From contig NZ_VDND01000010.1 of NCBI RefSeq assembly GCF_007665395.1, positions 62,001 through 126,000 of the forward strand: 64,000 nucleotides of DNA, in the 5' to 3' direction. Positions within the stretch are counted from its first letter, which is position 1; each line of letters begins with the position of its first letter. Shown here piece by piece: positions 54,405 through 64,000 of the stretch. The stretch comes from Pseudomonas oryzihabitans (GTDB lineage: Bacteria > Pseudomonadota > Gammaproteobacteria > Pseudomonadales > Pseudomonadaceae). The notes beneath the pieces were generated by a model that saw only the letters and a list, made by a program, of their open reading frames with translations, ran no database searches and was not told where the DNA came from. The translations under genes and the position numbers were made by a program.

Positions 54405-55097
54405 TTATTCGTCGCTGGTGTGGACTTTGCGGTGCAGGATGGCCTGGAACTCATCCGCAAAGGTGTAGTAGCGGTTGATCAGCATTTCCGAGCGGGAGGC
54501 GAAGCGGTTGTAGGCCACGACGGCGGGAATGGCGGCGAACAGACCGATGGCGGTGGCGATCAGGGCTTCGGCGATGCCGGGAGCCACGGTGGCCAGGGTC
54601 GCCTGCTGGGCGGTGGACAGGCCGCGGAAGGAGTTCATGATGCCCCAGACGGTACCGAACAGACCCACGTAGGGGCTGGTGGAACCGACGGTGGCCAGGA
54701 ACGGCAGGGCCTGCTCGAGCTTTTCTTCCTCACGGGAGATGGCCACGCGCATGGCCCGGGCGACGCCCTCCATGACCGCATCGGGATCGACGCCGGGCTG
54801 CTGGCGCAGACGGGAGAACTCCTTGAAGCCGGCACGGAAGATCTGCTCCACGCCGGAATCCGGGTCGGGATTGCTACCGGCCTGGCGATACAGCTTGGAC
54901 AGGTCGATGCCCGACCAGAATTTTTCCTCGAAGGCATCCAGGGAACGCTTGGCGGCGCGCATGGCGTTGCCACGCTGGATGATCATGATCCAGGACGTGA
55001 CGGAAGCTGCGACCAGGATGAGCATCACCAATTGCACCACCAGACTGGCGTTGGCGATGAGGCTCCACATGGACGTATGGTCGACGTTGGGTTGCAC
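54405..55097 (-). CDS. tolQ: Tol-Pal protein TolQ
   Basis: A 230-residue MotA/TolQ/ExbB channel protein with GTG start. Three membrane helices lie near 15-35, 138-158 and 170-195; ATVGSTSPYVGLFGTVWGIMNSF and EALIATAIGLFAAIPAVVAYNRF are the family signatures. It pairs with TolR as the proton-powered motor. It follows ybgC by two bases. Confidence 0.95.
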   Translation of the reverse strand: MQPNVDHTSMWSLIANASLVVQLVMLILVAASVTSWIMIIQRGNAMRAAKRSLDAFEEKFWSGIDLSKLYRQAGSNPDPDSGVEQIFRAGFKEFSRLRQQPGVDPDAVMEGVARAMRVAISREEEKLEQALPFLATVGSTSPYVGLFGTVWGIMNSFRGLSTAQQATLATVAPGIAEALIATAIGLFAAIPAVVAYNRFASRSEMLINRYYTFADEFQAILHRKVHTSDE

Positions 55098-55099
55098 GC

Positions 55100-55549
55100 T
55101 TAATCTCCTGATTGAATAGAAGCCGGATTTCCGGCAAGAACCGTTCGCATGGTTTCGGGCATCGCCCTGGGCCTGAAGCTATCGGCACGCACACAGGCGA
55201 CCGTCACCCACCCTTCGCAGAGCAGGACATCATCCTTCGCGCGTCGTACCTCTTGATGGAACCTGAGGCTGGCGCGCTTCGCTTCGACCACCTCGGCGCC
55301 GATCAGCAGTTCGTCATCCAGGCGCGCGGGCGCATGGTAGCGCGCTTCGCTGCTGTGGACGACGAAGAGCAGATTGTCCCGAGCGAGTTCGGACTGGGCA
55401 TAGCCCATCCCGCGCAATCGCTCGGTGCGGGCGCGCTCCATGAACTTGAGGTAATTGACGTAATAGACGATGCCGCCGGCATCGGTATCTTCGTAATAGA
55501 CACGACACCTGAGGACGGGCGGCGACGGGCTCCGCGGTTGCGCGTGCAT
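55100..55549 (-). CDS. ybgC: Acyl-CoA thioesterase YbgC
   Basis: A 149-residue hotdog-fold thioesterase at the head of the tol operon. The active-site signature [24 protein letters not shown] (split) carries the catalytic aspartate near residue 21. Family members hydrolyse short-chain or hydroxybenzoyl-type acyl-CoAs and interact with lipid synthesis enzymes. First gene of the ybgC-tolQRAB-pal-cpoB transcript. Confidence 0.93.
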   Translation of the reverse strand: MHAQPRSPSPPVLRCRVYYEDTDAGGIVYYVNYLKFMERARTERLRGMGYAQSELARDNLLFVVHSSEARYHAPARLDDELLIGAEVVEAKRASLRFHQEVRRAKDDVLLCEGWVTVACVRADSFRPRAMPETMRTVLAGNPASIQSGD

Positions 55550-55600
55550 ACTCTAGAACCTAGCCTCGCCGTTGCCAATCAGAAATATTCGCAACTGCAT

Positions 55601-56653
55601 TCAGTTACCATTGACCTCGAACAGATCGGGCGTACCACCCTGGGCCAGACGGGCGGGCAGGTTGAGCCCGAAGTGCAGATAGGCATGCCGGGTGACCACC
55701 CGCCCGCGCGGCGTGCGCATGATATAGCCTTGCTGGATCAGATAGGGTTCCAGCACGTCTTCGATGGTGTGACGCTCTTCGCTGATGGCAGCGGCGAGGC
55801 TGTCCACGCCGACCGGCCCGCCGTCGAACTTGTCGATCATGGTCAGCAGCAGGCGCCGATCCTGGTGGTCGAAGCCCTGGGCATCGACGTCCAGCAAGTC
55901 GAGGGCACGACTGGCGATGTCGTGACTGATATGACCTTTGCCGCGCACCTCGGCGAAGTCCCGCACCCGGCGCAGCAGGCGGTTGGCGATCCGCGGCGTG
56001 CCCCGCGCCCGGCGGGCGATCTCCAGGGCGCCTTCGGCTTCGATGGCAAGACCGAGGATGCCGGCCGAGCGGGTGACGATGGTGGCGAGATCCGCCGTGC
56101 CGTAGAACTCCAGGCGCTGGACGATCCCGAAGCGGTCACGCAGCGGATTGGTCAGCATGCCGGCGCGGGTGGTGGCGCCCACCAGGGTGAAGGGTGGCAG
56201 GTCCAGCTTGATGGAACGTGCCGCCGGGCCTTCGCCGATCATGATGTCGAGCTGGTAGTCCTCCATCGCCGGATAGAGCACCTCCTCGACGATGGGCGAG
56301 AGCCGATGGATCTCGTCGATGAAGAGCACGTCGCCCGCTTCCAGGTTGGTCAGCAGCGCGGCGAGATCGCCCGGCCGTTCCAGCACGGGGCCGGAGGTGC
56401 TCTTCAGGGACACGCCCATTTCCTGGGCGATGATGTTGGCCAGGGTGGTCTTGCCCAGACCGGGCGGACCGAAGATCAGGGTGTGGTCGAGCGCCTCTCC
56501 CCTACCCTTGGCGGCCTGGATGAACAGCCCCATCTGGTCGCGCACCACCGGCTGGCCGATGTAGTCCGCCAGGCGCACCGGGCGGATGGCGCGGTCCTGG
56601 AATTCCTCACGGTCGCGGCCACCGGCCGAGATGAGACGATCGGTTTCTATCAT
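55601..56653 (-). CDS. ruvB: Holliday junction branch-migration ATPase RuvB
   Basis: A 350-residue AAA+ motor. Walker [12 protein letters not shown] is at about 62-72, Walker [10 protein letters not shown] at about 111-119, sensor 1 LVGATTRAG follows and the C-terminal winged helix includes [11 protein letters not shown]. It drives branch migration with RuvA. It follows ruvA by four bases in the ruvC-ruvA-ruvB order. Confidence 0.96.
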   Translation of the reverse strand: MIETDRLISAGGRDREEFQDRAIRPVRLADYIGQPVVRDQMGLFIQAAKGRGEALDHTLIFGPPGLGKTTLANIIAQEMGVSLKSTSGPVLERPGDLAALLTNLEAGDVLFIDEIHRLSPIVEEVLYPAMEDYQLDIMIGEGPAARSIKLDLPPFTLVGATTRAGMLTNPLRDRFGIVQRLEFYGTADLATIVTRSAGILGLAIEAEGALEIARRARGTPRIANRLLRRVRDFAEVRGKGHISHDIASRALDLLDVDAQGFDHQDRRLLLTMIDKFDGGPVGVDSLAAAISEERHTIEDVLEPYLIQQGYIMRTPRGRVVTRHAYLHFGLNLPARLAQGGTPDLFEVNGN

Positions 56654-56657
56654 GGGG

Positions 56658-57260
56658 TCAGACCATGCCCTTCAGGGCGCGACGGATGAGTTCCTCGCTG
56701 GAAAGGTCTTCGCCTTCCACGGCGGCGACGGCTCGACTGGCCTCCTGGGGCTTGAAGCCGAGGGCCACCAGGGCGCTGACCGCGTCCGCTTCGGCGCTGG
56801 CGGCGGCGGGCGCCTGGTTCGGCAATACCAGAGGGGCGATAGCGGGCAGATTTTCCCAGGCCTTGAACCTGTCCTTGAGCTCAACCAGCAGGCGCTCAGC
56901 GGTCTTCTTGCCAACCCCCGGCACCTTGACCAGGACGGAGGTGTCCTGGGCTTGCACACAGCGAACCAATTCATCCACCTCGAGACTGGACATCAACGCC
57001 AGGGCCAGCTTGGGGCCGACACCGTTGAGCCGGATCAGCTCGCGAAACAGCTCACGCTCGCGTTTTTCCCCGAACCCGTACAGCAGGTGCGCATCTTCCC
57101 GTACCACGAGGTGGGTATGCAATGTGACGACCTCGCCCTGGGCCGGCAGCCGATAAAGGGTCGTCATGGGCACTTCGACCTCGTAGCCGACTCCACCCAC
57201 GTCGAGCAGGAGATGGGGCGGCTGTTTTTCCGCCAGGGTGCCACGTAGACGACCGATCAC
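56658..57260 (-). CDS. ruvA: Holliday junction DNA-binding protein RuvA
   Basis: A 200-residue protein with GTG start. Domain I is an OB fold ([12 protein letters not shown]), domain II has two helix-hairpin-helix motifs ([10 protein letters not shown] and [12 protein letters not shown]), and domain III is the flexible C-terminal RuvB-binding bundle ([16 protein letters not shown]). It holds Holliday junctions open for RuvB. Confidence 0.96.
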   Translation of the reverse strand: MIGRLRGTLAEKQPPHLLLDVGGVGYEVEVPMTTLYRLPAQGEVVTLHTHLVVREDAHLLYGFGEKRERELFRELIRLNGVGPKLALALMSSLEVDELVRCVQAQDTSVLVKVPGVGKKTAERLLVELKDRFKAWENLPAIAPLVLPNQAPAAASAEADAVSALVALGFKPQEASRAVAAVEGEDLSSEELIRRALKGMV

Positions 57261-57307
57261 AGGGATACCTTCCTCAACCTTGGAGCGAGATGTTTGGGGG
57301 GAGCGGA

Positions 57308-57868
57308 CTAGAGACGCAGGCGACCGCCGCGCCGCCGGGTCGCGAGCAGGCCATGGGGCACCAGGCTCTGTCGGGTGTGGGCGTGGCAGAGGGCGATGGC
57401 CAGGGCGTCGGAGGCGTCGATCTGGGGCTTCTCGGTCAGCCGCAGCAGGTGCATGACCATCAGCATGACCTGCTGCTTGTCCGCCCCGCCATTGCCGACC
57501 ACCGCCTGCTTGACCTGGCTGGCGGTGTATTCGCAGATCTCCAGCCCCCCCTCGGCACCGGCGACGATGGCCGCGCCGCGGGCCTGGCCCAGCTTGAGCG
57601 CCGAGTCGGCGTTGCGCGCCATGAACACCTGCTCAATGCCCATGGTCACCGGCCCGTACTGGGCGATGACGTCGCGCACACCGCGGTAGACGATCTGCAG
57701 CCGTTCCGGCAGCGGACCATTGCCGGTGCGGATGCAACCGGAGGCGACGTATTCGCAGCCACGGCCGGTGTCGCGCACCACGCCGAAGCCGGTCAGCCGG
57801 GAACCGGGGTCGATGCCCAGGACCAGGGTACCGGCGGCATCCGGCGGCAGGCGCTCGTAGAGGGACAT
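57308..57868 (-). CDS. ruvC: Holliday junction resolvase RuvC
   Basis: A 186-residue RNase H-fold resolvase. Catalytic acids include D in [13 protein letters not shown] (about 19), E in MGIEQVF (about 78) and D in [13 protein letters not shown] (about 152). The start ATG overlaps the yebC stop by ATGA, making a yebC-ruvC-ruvA-ruvB cluster. The C-terminus is arginine-rich. Confidence 0.95.
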   Translation of the reverse strand: MSLYERLPPDAAGTLVLGIDPGSRLTGFGVVRDTGRGCEYVASGCIRTGNGPLPERLQIVYRGVRDVIAQYGPVTMGIEQVFMARNADSALKLGQARGAAIVAGAEGGLEICEYTASQVKQAVVGNGGADKQQVMLMVMHLLRLTEKPQIDASDALAIALCHAHTRQSLVPHGLLATRRRGGRLRL

Positions 57869-58614
57869 CAGCCCAGCTGCGCCATGACGTCGTCGGGGAT
57901 GTCGGCGTTGGAATAGACGTTCTGCACGTCATCCAGGTCCTCGAGCATGTCGATCAGCTTGAGCACCTTCTGCGCCGTTTCCAGATCCAGGGTCGCGGAG
58001 GTCGAGGGGATCATGGTCACCTCGGCTTCGTCGGCCTTGTAGCCAGCGGCGGTCAGGGCTTCGTTGACGGCGATGAAGTCGGCGAAGCTGGTGAAGACGT
58101 CGATGGAGCCATCGTCGTTGGCCACCACGTCGTCGGCACCGGCTTCCAGGGCAGCTTCCATCAGGGCGTCCTCGTCCAGGCCGGGCGCGTAGCTGATCTG
58201 GCCCTTGCGCTCGAACAGGTAGGCGACGGAGCCGTCGGTGCCCAGGTTGCCACCGCACTTGTTGAAGGCGTGGCGGACTTCGGCCGCGGTGCGGTTGCGG
58301 TTGTCGGTCATGGCCTCGACGATGATGGCGACGCCGCTCGGGGCATAGCCTTCATAGGTCAGTTCCTCGACGTTCTCGCCTTCGCCGGCGCCCACGCCAC
58401 GGGCGATGGCCCGGTCGATGGTGTCGCGGGTCATGTTGGCGGTGAGCGCCTTGTCCACCGCCAGGCGCAGGCGGGGGTTGTCCGCCGGCACGCCGCCGCC
58501 CTGGCGCGCGGCCACGGTCAGTTCACGGATGATCTTGGTGAAGATCTTGCCTTTCTTGGCGTCCTGGCGCTCTTTGCGGTGCTTGATGTTGGCCCATTTG
58601 GAATGACCGGCCAT
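57868..58614 (-). CDS. yebC: YebC/PmpR-family transcriptional regulator
   Basis: A 248-residue protein with the family start [20 protein letters not shown] (first twenty residues) and the signature [21 protein letters not shown]. YebC proteins bind DNA in regulation (PmpR represses quinolone signalling in P. aeruginosa), and relatives assist ribosomes at proline stretches. Conserved upstream of ruvC. Confidence 0.94.
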   Translation of the reverse strand: MAGHSKWANIKHRKERQDAKKGKIFTKIIRELTVAARQGGGVPADNPRLRLAVDKALTANMTRDTIDRAIARGVGAGEGENVEELTYEGYAPSGVAIIVEAMTDNRNRTAAEVRHAFNKCGGNLGTDGSVAYLFERKGQISYAPGLDEDALMEAALEAGADDVVANDDGSIDVFTSFADFIAVNEALTAAGYKADEAEVTMIPSTSATLDLETAQKVLKLIDMLEDLDDVQNVYSNADIPDDVMAQLG

Positions 58615-58723
58615 GAGCTACTCCACTGTCTTGACGAAGACTGCGCCCGACGACGAGGGCCGCGGCGCAGTGAAACGAAGGAAACGGAAGGCGCCCACCC
58701 GGGCCGCCCTCCTCCGGTAAGGC

Positions 58724-60499
58724 TTATTCCGCCTTGGGCTGCTCGCGCAGGCGGATGTGCAGTTCGCGCAGCGCCTTGGCGTCGACCGCGCCGGGCGCCT
58801 GGGTCATGACGTCGGCGGCGCTCTGGGTCTTCGGGAAGGCGATGACTTCGCGAATGGACGAGGCGCCAGTCATCAGCATCACCAGGCGATCCAGGCCGAA
58901 GGCCAGGCCACCATGGGGCGGCGCGCCGAATTTCAGGGCGTCCAGCAGGAAACCGAACTTCTCTTCCTGCTCCGCTGCGCTGATCCCCAGCACCTCGAAG
59001 ACGGCTTGCTGCATCTTCTTGTCGTGGATACGGATGGAACCGCCGCCCAGTTCGGTGCCGTTGAGCACCATGTCGTAGGCGCGCGACAGCGCTGCACCCG
59101 GGTTGGCCTGGAGCTCGGCCGGGCTGCACTTGGGCGAGGTGAAGGGGTGGTGCATGGCGGTCAGGCTGCCATCGTCGTTCTCCTCGAACATCGGGAAGTC
59201 GACTACCCACAGCGGCGCCCACTCGCAGGTCAGCAGCTTCAGGTCGTGGCCGAGCTTGATGCGCAGCGCGCCCAGGGCCTCGGAAACGATCTTGGTCTTG
59301 TCCGCACCGAAGAAGACGATGTCGCCGTCGACCGCACCGACGCGGTCGAGGATGACGTTGATGTTGTCCAGCGGGATGTTCTTGACGATGGGCGATTGCA
59401 GGCCCTCGACGCCGGCGGCGCGCTCGTTGACCTTGATGTAGGCCAGGCCCTTGGCGCCGTAGATGCCGACGAACTTGGTGTAGTCGTCGATCTGCTTGCG
59501 CGGCATGCTCGCCCCGCCCGGTACGCGCAGGGCGGCGACGCGGCACTTGGGATCGTTGGCCGGACCGGCGAAGACCTTGAAGTCGACGTCCTTGAGCTGG
59601 TCTTCCACGTCCACCAGTTCCAGCGGGATGCGCAGGTCCGGCTTGTCCGAGCCGAAGCGACGCATGGCCTCGGCCAGGGTCATGTGCGGCAGCTCGCCAA
59701 ATTCGACGTCCAGTACTTCCTTGAACAGGTTGCGCACCATGGTCTCGGTGATGTCCATGATGTCTTGTTCATCGAGGAAGCTGGTCTCGATGTCGATCTG
59801 GGTGAATTCCGGCTGGCGATCGGCGCGCAGATCCTCGTCGCGGAAGCACTTGGCGATCTGGTAGTAGCGGTCGAAGCCGGCGACCATCAGCAGCTGCTTG
59901 AACAGCTGGGGCGACTGCGGCAGGGCGAAGAAGCTGCCGGGGTGGGTGCGGCTGGGCACCAGGTAGTCGCGGGCACCCTCGGGGGTGGCACGGGTCAGGA
60001 TCGGCGTCTCGACGTCGAGGAAGCCGTTCTCGTCCAGGTAGCGGCGGATGCTGGAGGTGATGCGCGAGCGCAGCTTGAGCTTCTCGGCCATCTCCGGACG
60101 ACGCAGGTCGATGAAGCGGTAGCGCAGGCGGGTTTCCTCGCCGACGTCGGTGTATTCGTTGAGCGGGAACGGCGGGGTTTCCGCCTCGTTGAGCACGTCC
60201 AGCTCGTAGCCCAGCACCTCGATGGCGCCGGAGGCCATGTTGGCGTTGCGGGCGCCTTCGGGACGCAGCCGCACCTTGCCGGTGAGCTTGACCACGTACT
60301 CGCTGCGCACCCGGTCGGCCTTGGCGAAGGTCTCGGCGCGATCCGGATCGAACACCACCTGGGCCAGGCCTTCGCGATCGCGGATGTCGAGGAAGATGAC
60401 CCCGCCGTGGTCACGGCGGCGGTGGACCCAACCGCAGAGGGTGATTTCCTGGCCGTCCAGGCTCTCGTTCAACTGGCCGCAATAGTGGCTGCGCATCAT
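58724..60499 (-). CDS. aspS: Aspartyl-tRNA synthetase
   Basis: A 591-residue bacterial-type class II synthetase. It has an N-terminal OB anticodon-binding domain ([20 protein letters not shown]), motif 2 near [25 protein letters not shown] (split), the bacterial GAD insertion, and motif 3 [13 protein letters not shown]. In pseudomonads it is generally non-discriminating, charging both tRNA-Asp and tRNA-Asn, but that is not decided here. Confidence 0.96.
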   Translation of the reverse strand: MMRSHYCGQLNESLDGQEITLCGWVHRRRDHGGVIFLDIRDREGLAQVVFDPDRAETFAKADRVRSEYVVKLTGKVRLRPEGARNANMASGAIEVLGYELDVLNEAETPPFPLNEYTDVGEETRLRYRFIDLRRPEMAEKLKLRSRITSSIRRYLDENGFLDVETPILTRATPEGARDYLVPSRTHPGSFFALPQSPQLFKQLLMVAGFDRYYQIAKCFRDEDLRADRQPEFTQIDIETSFLDEQDIMDITETMVRNLFKEVLDVEFGELPHMTLAEAMRRFGSDKPDLRIPLELVDVEDQLKDVDFKVFAGPANDPKCRVAALRVPGGASMPRKQIDDYTKFVGIYGAKGLAYIKVNERAAGVEGLQSPIVKNIPLDNINVILDRVGAVDGDIVFFGADKTKIVSEALGALRIKLGHDLKLLTCEWAPLWVVDFPMFEENDDGSLTAMHHPFTSPKCSPAELQANPGAALSRAYDMVLNGTELGGGSIRIHDKKMQQAVFEVLGISAAEQEEKFGFLLDALKFGAPPHGGLAFGLDRLVMLMTGASSIREVIAFPKTQSAADVMTQAPGAVDAKALRELHIRLREQPKAE

Positions 60500-60711
60500 G
60501 GTCGTGGTTTCGCTTCTCTAGAACAGGCTGAATGCGTGGAGGCGCCGGGCCGGCAAGACCGGGCGCTCGACTGAACGGGAGATTCTATATCATCCGTCAC
60601 GATTTTACCGTAGCCGGGCACGCAGCTCGACATGCGAACACTGGCTAAACGGCCAGCGGTTCTGTGATAGCCTCGACCCCCTTCGCAACCGACGCACAAG
60701 GAGCCGTCAGC

Positions 60712-61182
60712 ATGGAAATCAACATCGGAATCGCCGAACAGGATCGCGCCGAGATCGCCGAGGGCCTGTCGCGCCTGCTGGCCGACACCTACACCCTCTA
60801 TCTGAAGACCCACAACTTCCACTGGAACGTCACCGGGCCGATGTTCAACACCCTGCACCTGATGTTCGAGACCCAGTACACCGAGCTGGCCGTGGCGGTG
60901 GACGACATCGCCGAGCGCATCCGCGCCCTGGGCTTCCCGGCACCGGGCACCTATGCCGCCTATGCGCGCCTGTCGAGCATCAAGGAAGAAGAAGGCATAC
61001 CGGACGCCCAGGAGATGATCCGCCTGCTGGTGCAGGGCCAGGAAGCCGTGGTGCGTACCGCGCGCGGTATCTTCCCGCTGCTGGACAAGGTCAGCGACGA
61101 ACCCACCGCCGACCTGCTGACCCAGCGCATGCAGACCCACGAGAAGACCGCCTGGATGCTGCGCAGCCTGCTCGCCGCCTGA
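60712..61182 (+). CDS. Dps/ferritin-like DNA-binding stress protein
   Basis: A 156-residue four-helix-bundle protein from ATG 60712 with AAGGAG upstream; the frame runs 16 codons further without support. The ferroxidase signature [20 protein letters not shown] is at about 32-51 and [11 protein letters not shown] follows. Dps proteins store iron and shield DNA under oxidative stress. It is divergent from aspS, matching PA0962 and PA0963 in P. aeruginosa. Confidence 0.9.
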   Translation: MEINIGIAEQDRAEIAEGLSRLLADTYTLYLKTHNFHWNVTGPMFNTLHLMFETQYTELAVAVDDIAERIRALGFPAPGTYAAYARLSSIKEEEGIPDAQEMIRLLVQGQEAVVRTARGIFPLLDKVSDEPTADLLTQRMQTHEKTAWMLRSLLAA

Positions 61183-61188
61183 GTCACC

Positions 61189-61220
61189 GCGCCGTCGCGG
61201 ACCGCGTGCCGCGACGGCGC
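61189..61220. terminator. Hairpin after the dps-like gene
   Basis: A perfect 12-bp GC-rich stem (61189-61200 with 61209-61220, 8-base loop) begins six bases after the stop. No T-run follows, so it may stabilise or slow rather than fully end the transcript. Confidence 0.5.
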
Positions 61221-61348
61221 CACGATTGAGTGCCCCTCACCTTTTGGGTTTAATAAGAACGCGCGTTCCGCGCCGGGTCATTCCGCTGTCGGTCTTCATC
61301 CCGGCAGTTTCGGCAGACCCGTGTTCTTGACCCCAAGGTGATTTCACA

Positions 61349-61993
61349 TTGAACACGTTATCTACTGTCCATGTCGTGGTGGGCGCAGCCGCGCTCCTGT
61401 TATCGGCTATTCCCGGACTGCAGTCCGACACCTCGTCCTTCGATCAACCCGAGTCCATCCACCTGGCCCTGCTGGGTCTCGCCACCCTCCTCTTCACGCC
61501 CTTTTCCCGCAGCCGCAGCAGTGGCGTGCAGAAGCTCGCCAGCGTCCTACTGGTGCTCGCCGTCGTGATGCAGACCTTCATCCTGCTCGCCCCGCTCTCC
61601 CACATCGGCGGTCTGCCCGCCGAACTGCTGCCCCTGGGGCTGACCCTGGTCGCCGCCCTGGCCAGCCTGCCGGAAAAGTTTCGTGCTCCGGCCGCTACCG
61701 CGCCGGCTGCCGAGGTGGAGAATCGTCCGCGTCCGGCGGCTCGCCCCGCAGTGGCCGTCGCCGCCCCGGCACGGCCGCTGGCCGACGACCGCGAGCGCGG
61801 CACGGTGAAGTGGTTCAACACCTCCAAGGGCTTCGGCTTCATCTCCCGTGACACCGGCGACGATATCTTCGTGCACTTCCGCGCGATCCGTGGCGAAGGC
61901 CATCGGGTGCTGATGGAAGGCCAGCGCGTGGAGTTCTCGGTGATCCAGCGCGACAAGGGCCTGCAGGCCGAAGACGTGGTCATCGCGGCCTGA
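61349..61993 (+). CDS. Membrane-anchored cold-shock-domain protein
   Basis: A 214-residue fusion. The N-terminal 105 residues have about three hydrophobic segments (about 5-22, 36-50 and 63-100). An alanine/proline linker follows, and the last 68 residues are a complete cold-shock domain with RNP1 KGFGFI (about 164) and RNP2 DIFVHF (about 176). The start is TTG, with AAGGTGA seven bases upstream; no ATG gives the N-terminal helix. The fusion, also known as PA0961-type in P. aeruginosa, would place RNA or ssDNA binding at the membrane. Confidence 0.85.
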   Translation: MNTLSTVHVVVGAAALLLSAIPGLQSDTSSFDQPESIHLALLGLATLLFTPFSRSRSSGVQKLASVLLVLAVVMQTFILLAPLSHIGGLPAELLPLGLTLVAALASLPEKFRAPAATAPAAEVENRPRPAARPAVAVAAPARPLADDRERGTVKWFNTSKGFGFISRDTGDDIFVHFRAIRGEGHRVLMEGQRVEFSVIQRDKGLQAEDVVIAA

Positions 61994-62009
61994 TCCTGCC
62001 GGCAAGAAC

Positions 62010-62038
62010 AAAGGCCGCCCTCGGGCGGCCTTTGTTTT
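62010..62038 (+). terminator. Intrinsic terminator after the cold-shock gene
   Basis: An 11-bp stem AAAGGCCGCCC/GGGCGGCCTTT with a 2-base apex, followed by TTTGTTTT. It begins 17 bases after the stop and may also end the converging sulfatase transcript. Confidence 0.85.
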
Positions 62039-62062
62039 GAAGCAAGAATCCCAGGGCGGCCG

Positions 62063-64000
62063 TTACTGACGCTGGGCCGCGGCGGCCTTGCTGTCGGTCA
62101 TGCCGGTGGTGTTACCCAGCAGGCTGGCGGTAGCGGTCTGGATGAAGGCCTCCAGGCGCTTCTGCAGCTCAGGCACGCTGGCATCGCCCTTGATCACCTC
62201 GCCGCCGGCCTCGGTACCCAGGTGGTAGCGATAGAGCACGGCATCGCGGTCACGTGGCTTGACCAGGATGCGATCACCGGTCACCAGGGCGACGGTCTGG
62301 TCGCTGCCCGAGGGCTTGATCACGGCGACGCCCTGGTCGCCCTGGGGCAGGCCGAGCAGGTCGCGACCCCAGCATTGGTGCTGGGTCGGCTGGCCGAAGC
62401 GGGCCAGCACGGTGGGCACCACGTCGATCTGGCTGCCCACGGTGTCGCGGCGGGCGCCGAAGGTTTCCTGCACGCCCGGACCGATCAGCAGCAGCGGTAC
62501 GTTGAAGCGTGACAGGTCCATCTCGGTGATCTGCTCGTTGTTGCCGAAGCCATGGTCGCCGAGGATGACGAACAGGGTGTCCTTGTACCAGGGCTCGTTC
62601 TTCACCTTGGCGAAGAATTGCCCCAGCGACCAGTCGGCGTAGCGCATGGCGGTGAGGTGCTCGTCGAGCGAGCCGTGACCGGTGACCGGGGTGACCGGCA
62701 GGTCCTTGGGCAGGGCATAGGGCGTGTGGTTGGACAGGGTCTGCAGCAGCGCATAGAAGGGCTTGCCGTCCGGTGCCTTGGCCAGCTTGTCCAGCTCCAG
62801 CACCGAGCGATCAAACATGTCCTGGTCGGAGACGCCCCAGGTCGGGTCCATGAACACCGGATTCACGAAGTCCTCACGTCCGACGAAGCTGGTCATGCCC
62901 TGGTTGCTGAAGAAGCCGGACTGGTTGTCCCACTGGAAGTTGCCGTTGTAGACGTAGACGTCGTCGAAGCCGCGGGTGCTGAGCAGCTGCGGCAGCCCGG
63001 AGAACTGGTGGGCACCCTCGGGCGTGCGCATCAGGTATTCGAAGGCCGGCAGGTTGGGGAAGCAGGCCATGGTGGCGAACATGCCCTGGTGGGTATGGGT
63101 GCCGTTGGAGAAGAAGCGGGTGAATAGGGTGCCCTGCTTGGCCAGCGCATCGAAGTTCGGCGTGATGCCATCCTGGTTGCCGAGGGCGCCGATGTAGCGC
63201 CCGGCCATGCTTTCCATGAGGATCACCACCACGTTGCGCACCTGGGGCAACTGGCCTTCGGTGGGCGGGGTGTAGACCCGGCGGATGGCGGCCTTGTCGG
63301 CATCGATCAGCTCATCGCGCGGGGTCAGCAGCGTCTGCCGGGTCACCGCCAGGGCATCGGCGGCCGGCATGGTCGCCTTCCAGCTGTTGTCGCGGTGGTC
63401 GGAGAAGCTGTTCTCGGCGGCATTGATCAGGGTCAGGGTGCCGTTCAGGCCGAGGTGGTTGGCGAACATCGAATCCGTGGTGTAGGCGTCGCCCCAGCGC
63501 AGCGGCGGACCGGATCTCAGGGTGCCTCGGGCGGCGATCACCGCCACCACCAGGCACAGCAGGAACACCGCGCCACGGCGATACCAGGCCGCCGGCCGCG
63601 CCGGAGCATGGCGGCGGGTGGCCCGCTCGATGCCGAAGAACACCAGGCCCAGCAGCAGGGTCGCCACGGCCCAGGCCAGCAGCAGGCGCACCACCGGGAA
63701 GCCGTTCCAGATCATGCTGGTGACGGTGTGCAGGTCTTCCTGCAGGTACTGGAACACCAGGCTGTTCAGTCGCTGGTGGAATTCCCGATAGAAGTTCAGC
63801 TCGGCCACGCCCAGCAGCAGGCAGATGCTCGCCGCCAGGGTGAACCAGCCGGCCTGCAACCGCCGCGCGGCCATGGCCCGGACGCTGACCAGGCAGAGCA
63901 GCGAGGGCACGCAGATATAGACCACCAGGCGCAGGTCGAAGCGCGCGCCGTTGAAGAAGGCCTCGGCGAAGGTGGCGAACGGCGAGGTGCCGATCAGATC
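62063..64000 (-). CDS. LTA-synthase-like membrane sulfatase (5' end outside window)
   Basis: At least 645 residues; the frame stays open to the window edge, where the protein reads GARFDLRLVVYICVP, so the start lies beyond. At least four membrane helices precede an alkaline-phosphatase-superfamily sulfatase domain: VVVILMESMAGRYIGALG, the metal-binding threonine region FSNGTHTHQGM, and LGDHGFGNNEQ. Gram-negative relatives transfer phosphoglycerol to periplasmic glucans (OpgB-like) or have unknown substrates. Orientation is convergent with the cold-shock gene. Confidence 0.85.
   Translation of the reverse strand, partial: DLIGTSPFATFAEAFFNGARFDLRLVVYICVPSLLCLVSVRAMAARRLQAGWFTLAASICLLLGVAELNFYREFHQRLNSLVFQYLQEDLHTVTSMIWNGFPVVRLLLAWAVATLLLGLVFFGIERATRRHAPARPAAWYRRGAVFLLCLVVAVIAARGTLRSGPPLRWGDAYTTDSMFANHLGLNGTLTLINAAENSFSDHRDNSWKATMPAADALAVTRQTLLTPRDELIDADKAAIRRVYTPPTEGQLPQVRNVVVILMESMAGRYIGALGNQDGITPNFDALAKQGTLFTRFFSNGTHTHQGMFATMACFPNLPAFEYLMRTPEGAHQFSGLPQLLSTRGFDDVYVYNGNFQWDNQSGFFSNQGMTSFVGREDFVNPVFMDPTWGVSDQDMFDRSVLELDKLAKAPDGKPFYALLQTLSNHTPYALPKDLPVTPVTGHGSLDEHLTAMRYADWSLGQFFAKVKNEPWYKDTLFVILGDHGFGNNEQITEMDLSRFNVPLLLIGPGVQETFGARRDTVGSQIDVVPTVLARFGQPTQHQCWGRDLLGLPQGDQGVAVIKPSGSDQTVALVTGDRILVKPRDRDAVLYRYHLGTEAGGEVIKGDASVPELQKRLEAFIQTATASLLGNTTGMTDSKAAAAQRQ

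Noticed and set aside
55112-56689. 525-codon plus-strand open frame opposite ybgC and ruvB
   Set aside because: Antisense to two intact, clearly identified genes.
58757-60574. 605-codon plus-strand open frame opposite aspS
   Set aside because: Antisense to an intact aspS; high-GC codon bias leaves the complementary frame open.
1-64000. CRISPR arrays and rRNA genes
   Set aside because: No regularly spaced repeats and no rRNA-like sequence were seen.

Overview
The window looks like a Pseudomonas chromosome. Its right quarter holds the tol-pal/ruv/aspS block in the order familiar from that genus, ending at a tRNA-Lys gene next to queC. Species cannot be decided from this sequence. The window divides into four regions.

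(1) 1 to about 6.5 kb: gallate catabolism. A 5'-truncated gallate dioxygenase gene (galA) converges on a galBCD operon, followed by the divergent LysR-type regulator galR and an OprD-family porin. Together these encode uptake of a hydroxylated aromatic acid, ring cleavage to oxalomesaconate, its tautomerisation and hydration, and aldol cleavage to pyruvate and oxaloacetate.

(2) About 6.9 to 48.6 kb: most of an integrative and conjugative element (ICE) with a G-type (PFL_47xx/ICEclc-like) type IV secretion system. The mating-pore genes form three blocks: 7.4-13.5 kb (PFL_4693, transglycosylase, PFL_4695, coupling protein TraD, TIGR03747), 17.7-27.5 kb (RAQPRD, PFL_4701 to PFL_4706, DsbA-like) and 30.4-35.1 kb (PFL_4709 to PFL_4711, TraG). 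A fourth block carries a MobH relaxase overlapping a tyrosine integrase (45.4-48.4 kb), which lies beside the 3' end of tRNA-Lys, the likely attachment site. No second copy of the tRNA 3' end is visible, so the element probably continues to the left and the gallate genes may be its cargo. All four blocks are preceded by copies of one spaced motif, AACC-N17-GGTTT, which looks like a shared promoter/operator.

(3) Accessory insertions inside the ICE: an interrupted UvrD-like helicase gene and small orphan genes with a receiver protein (13.6-17.5 kb); a large hybrid sensor kinase between two tra blocks (27.7-30.1 kb); a ParDE toxin-antitoxin pair (35.6-36.3 kb); and an 8.9-kb unit (36,361-45,282) with an IS3/IS150-type transposase, matching terminal inverted repeats and a 3-bp target duplication. 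That unit carries two receiver proteins, two hybrid histidine kinases and small genes, and is the most unusual structure in the window.

(4) 48.6-64 kb: ordinary core chromosome on the minus strand: tRNA-Lys, queC, queE, cpoB, pal, tolBARQ, ybgC, ruvBAC, yebC, aspS; then on the plus strand a Dps-like ferritin and a membrane-anchored cold-shock protein; then a minus-strand LTA-synthase-like sulfatase running off the right edge.
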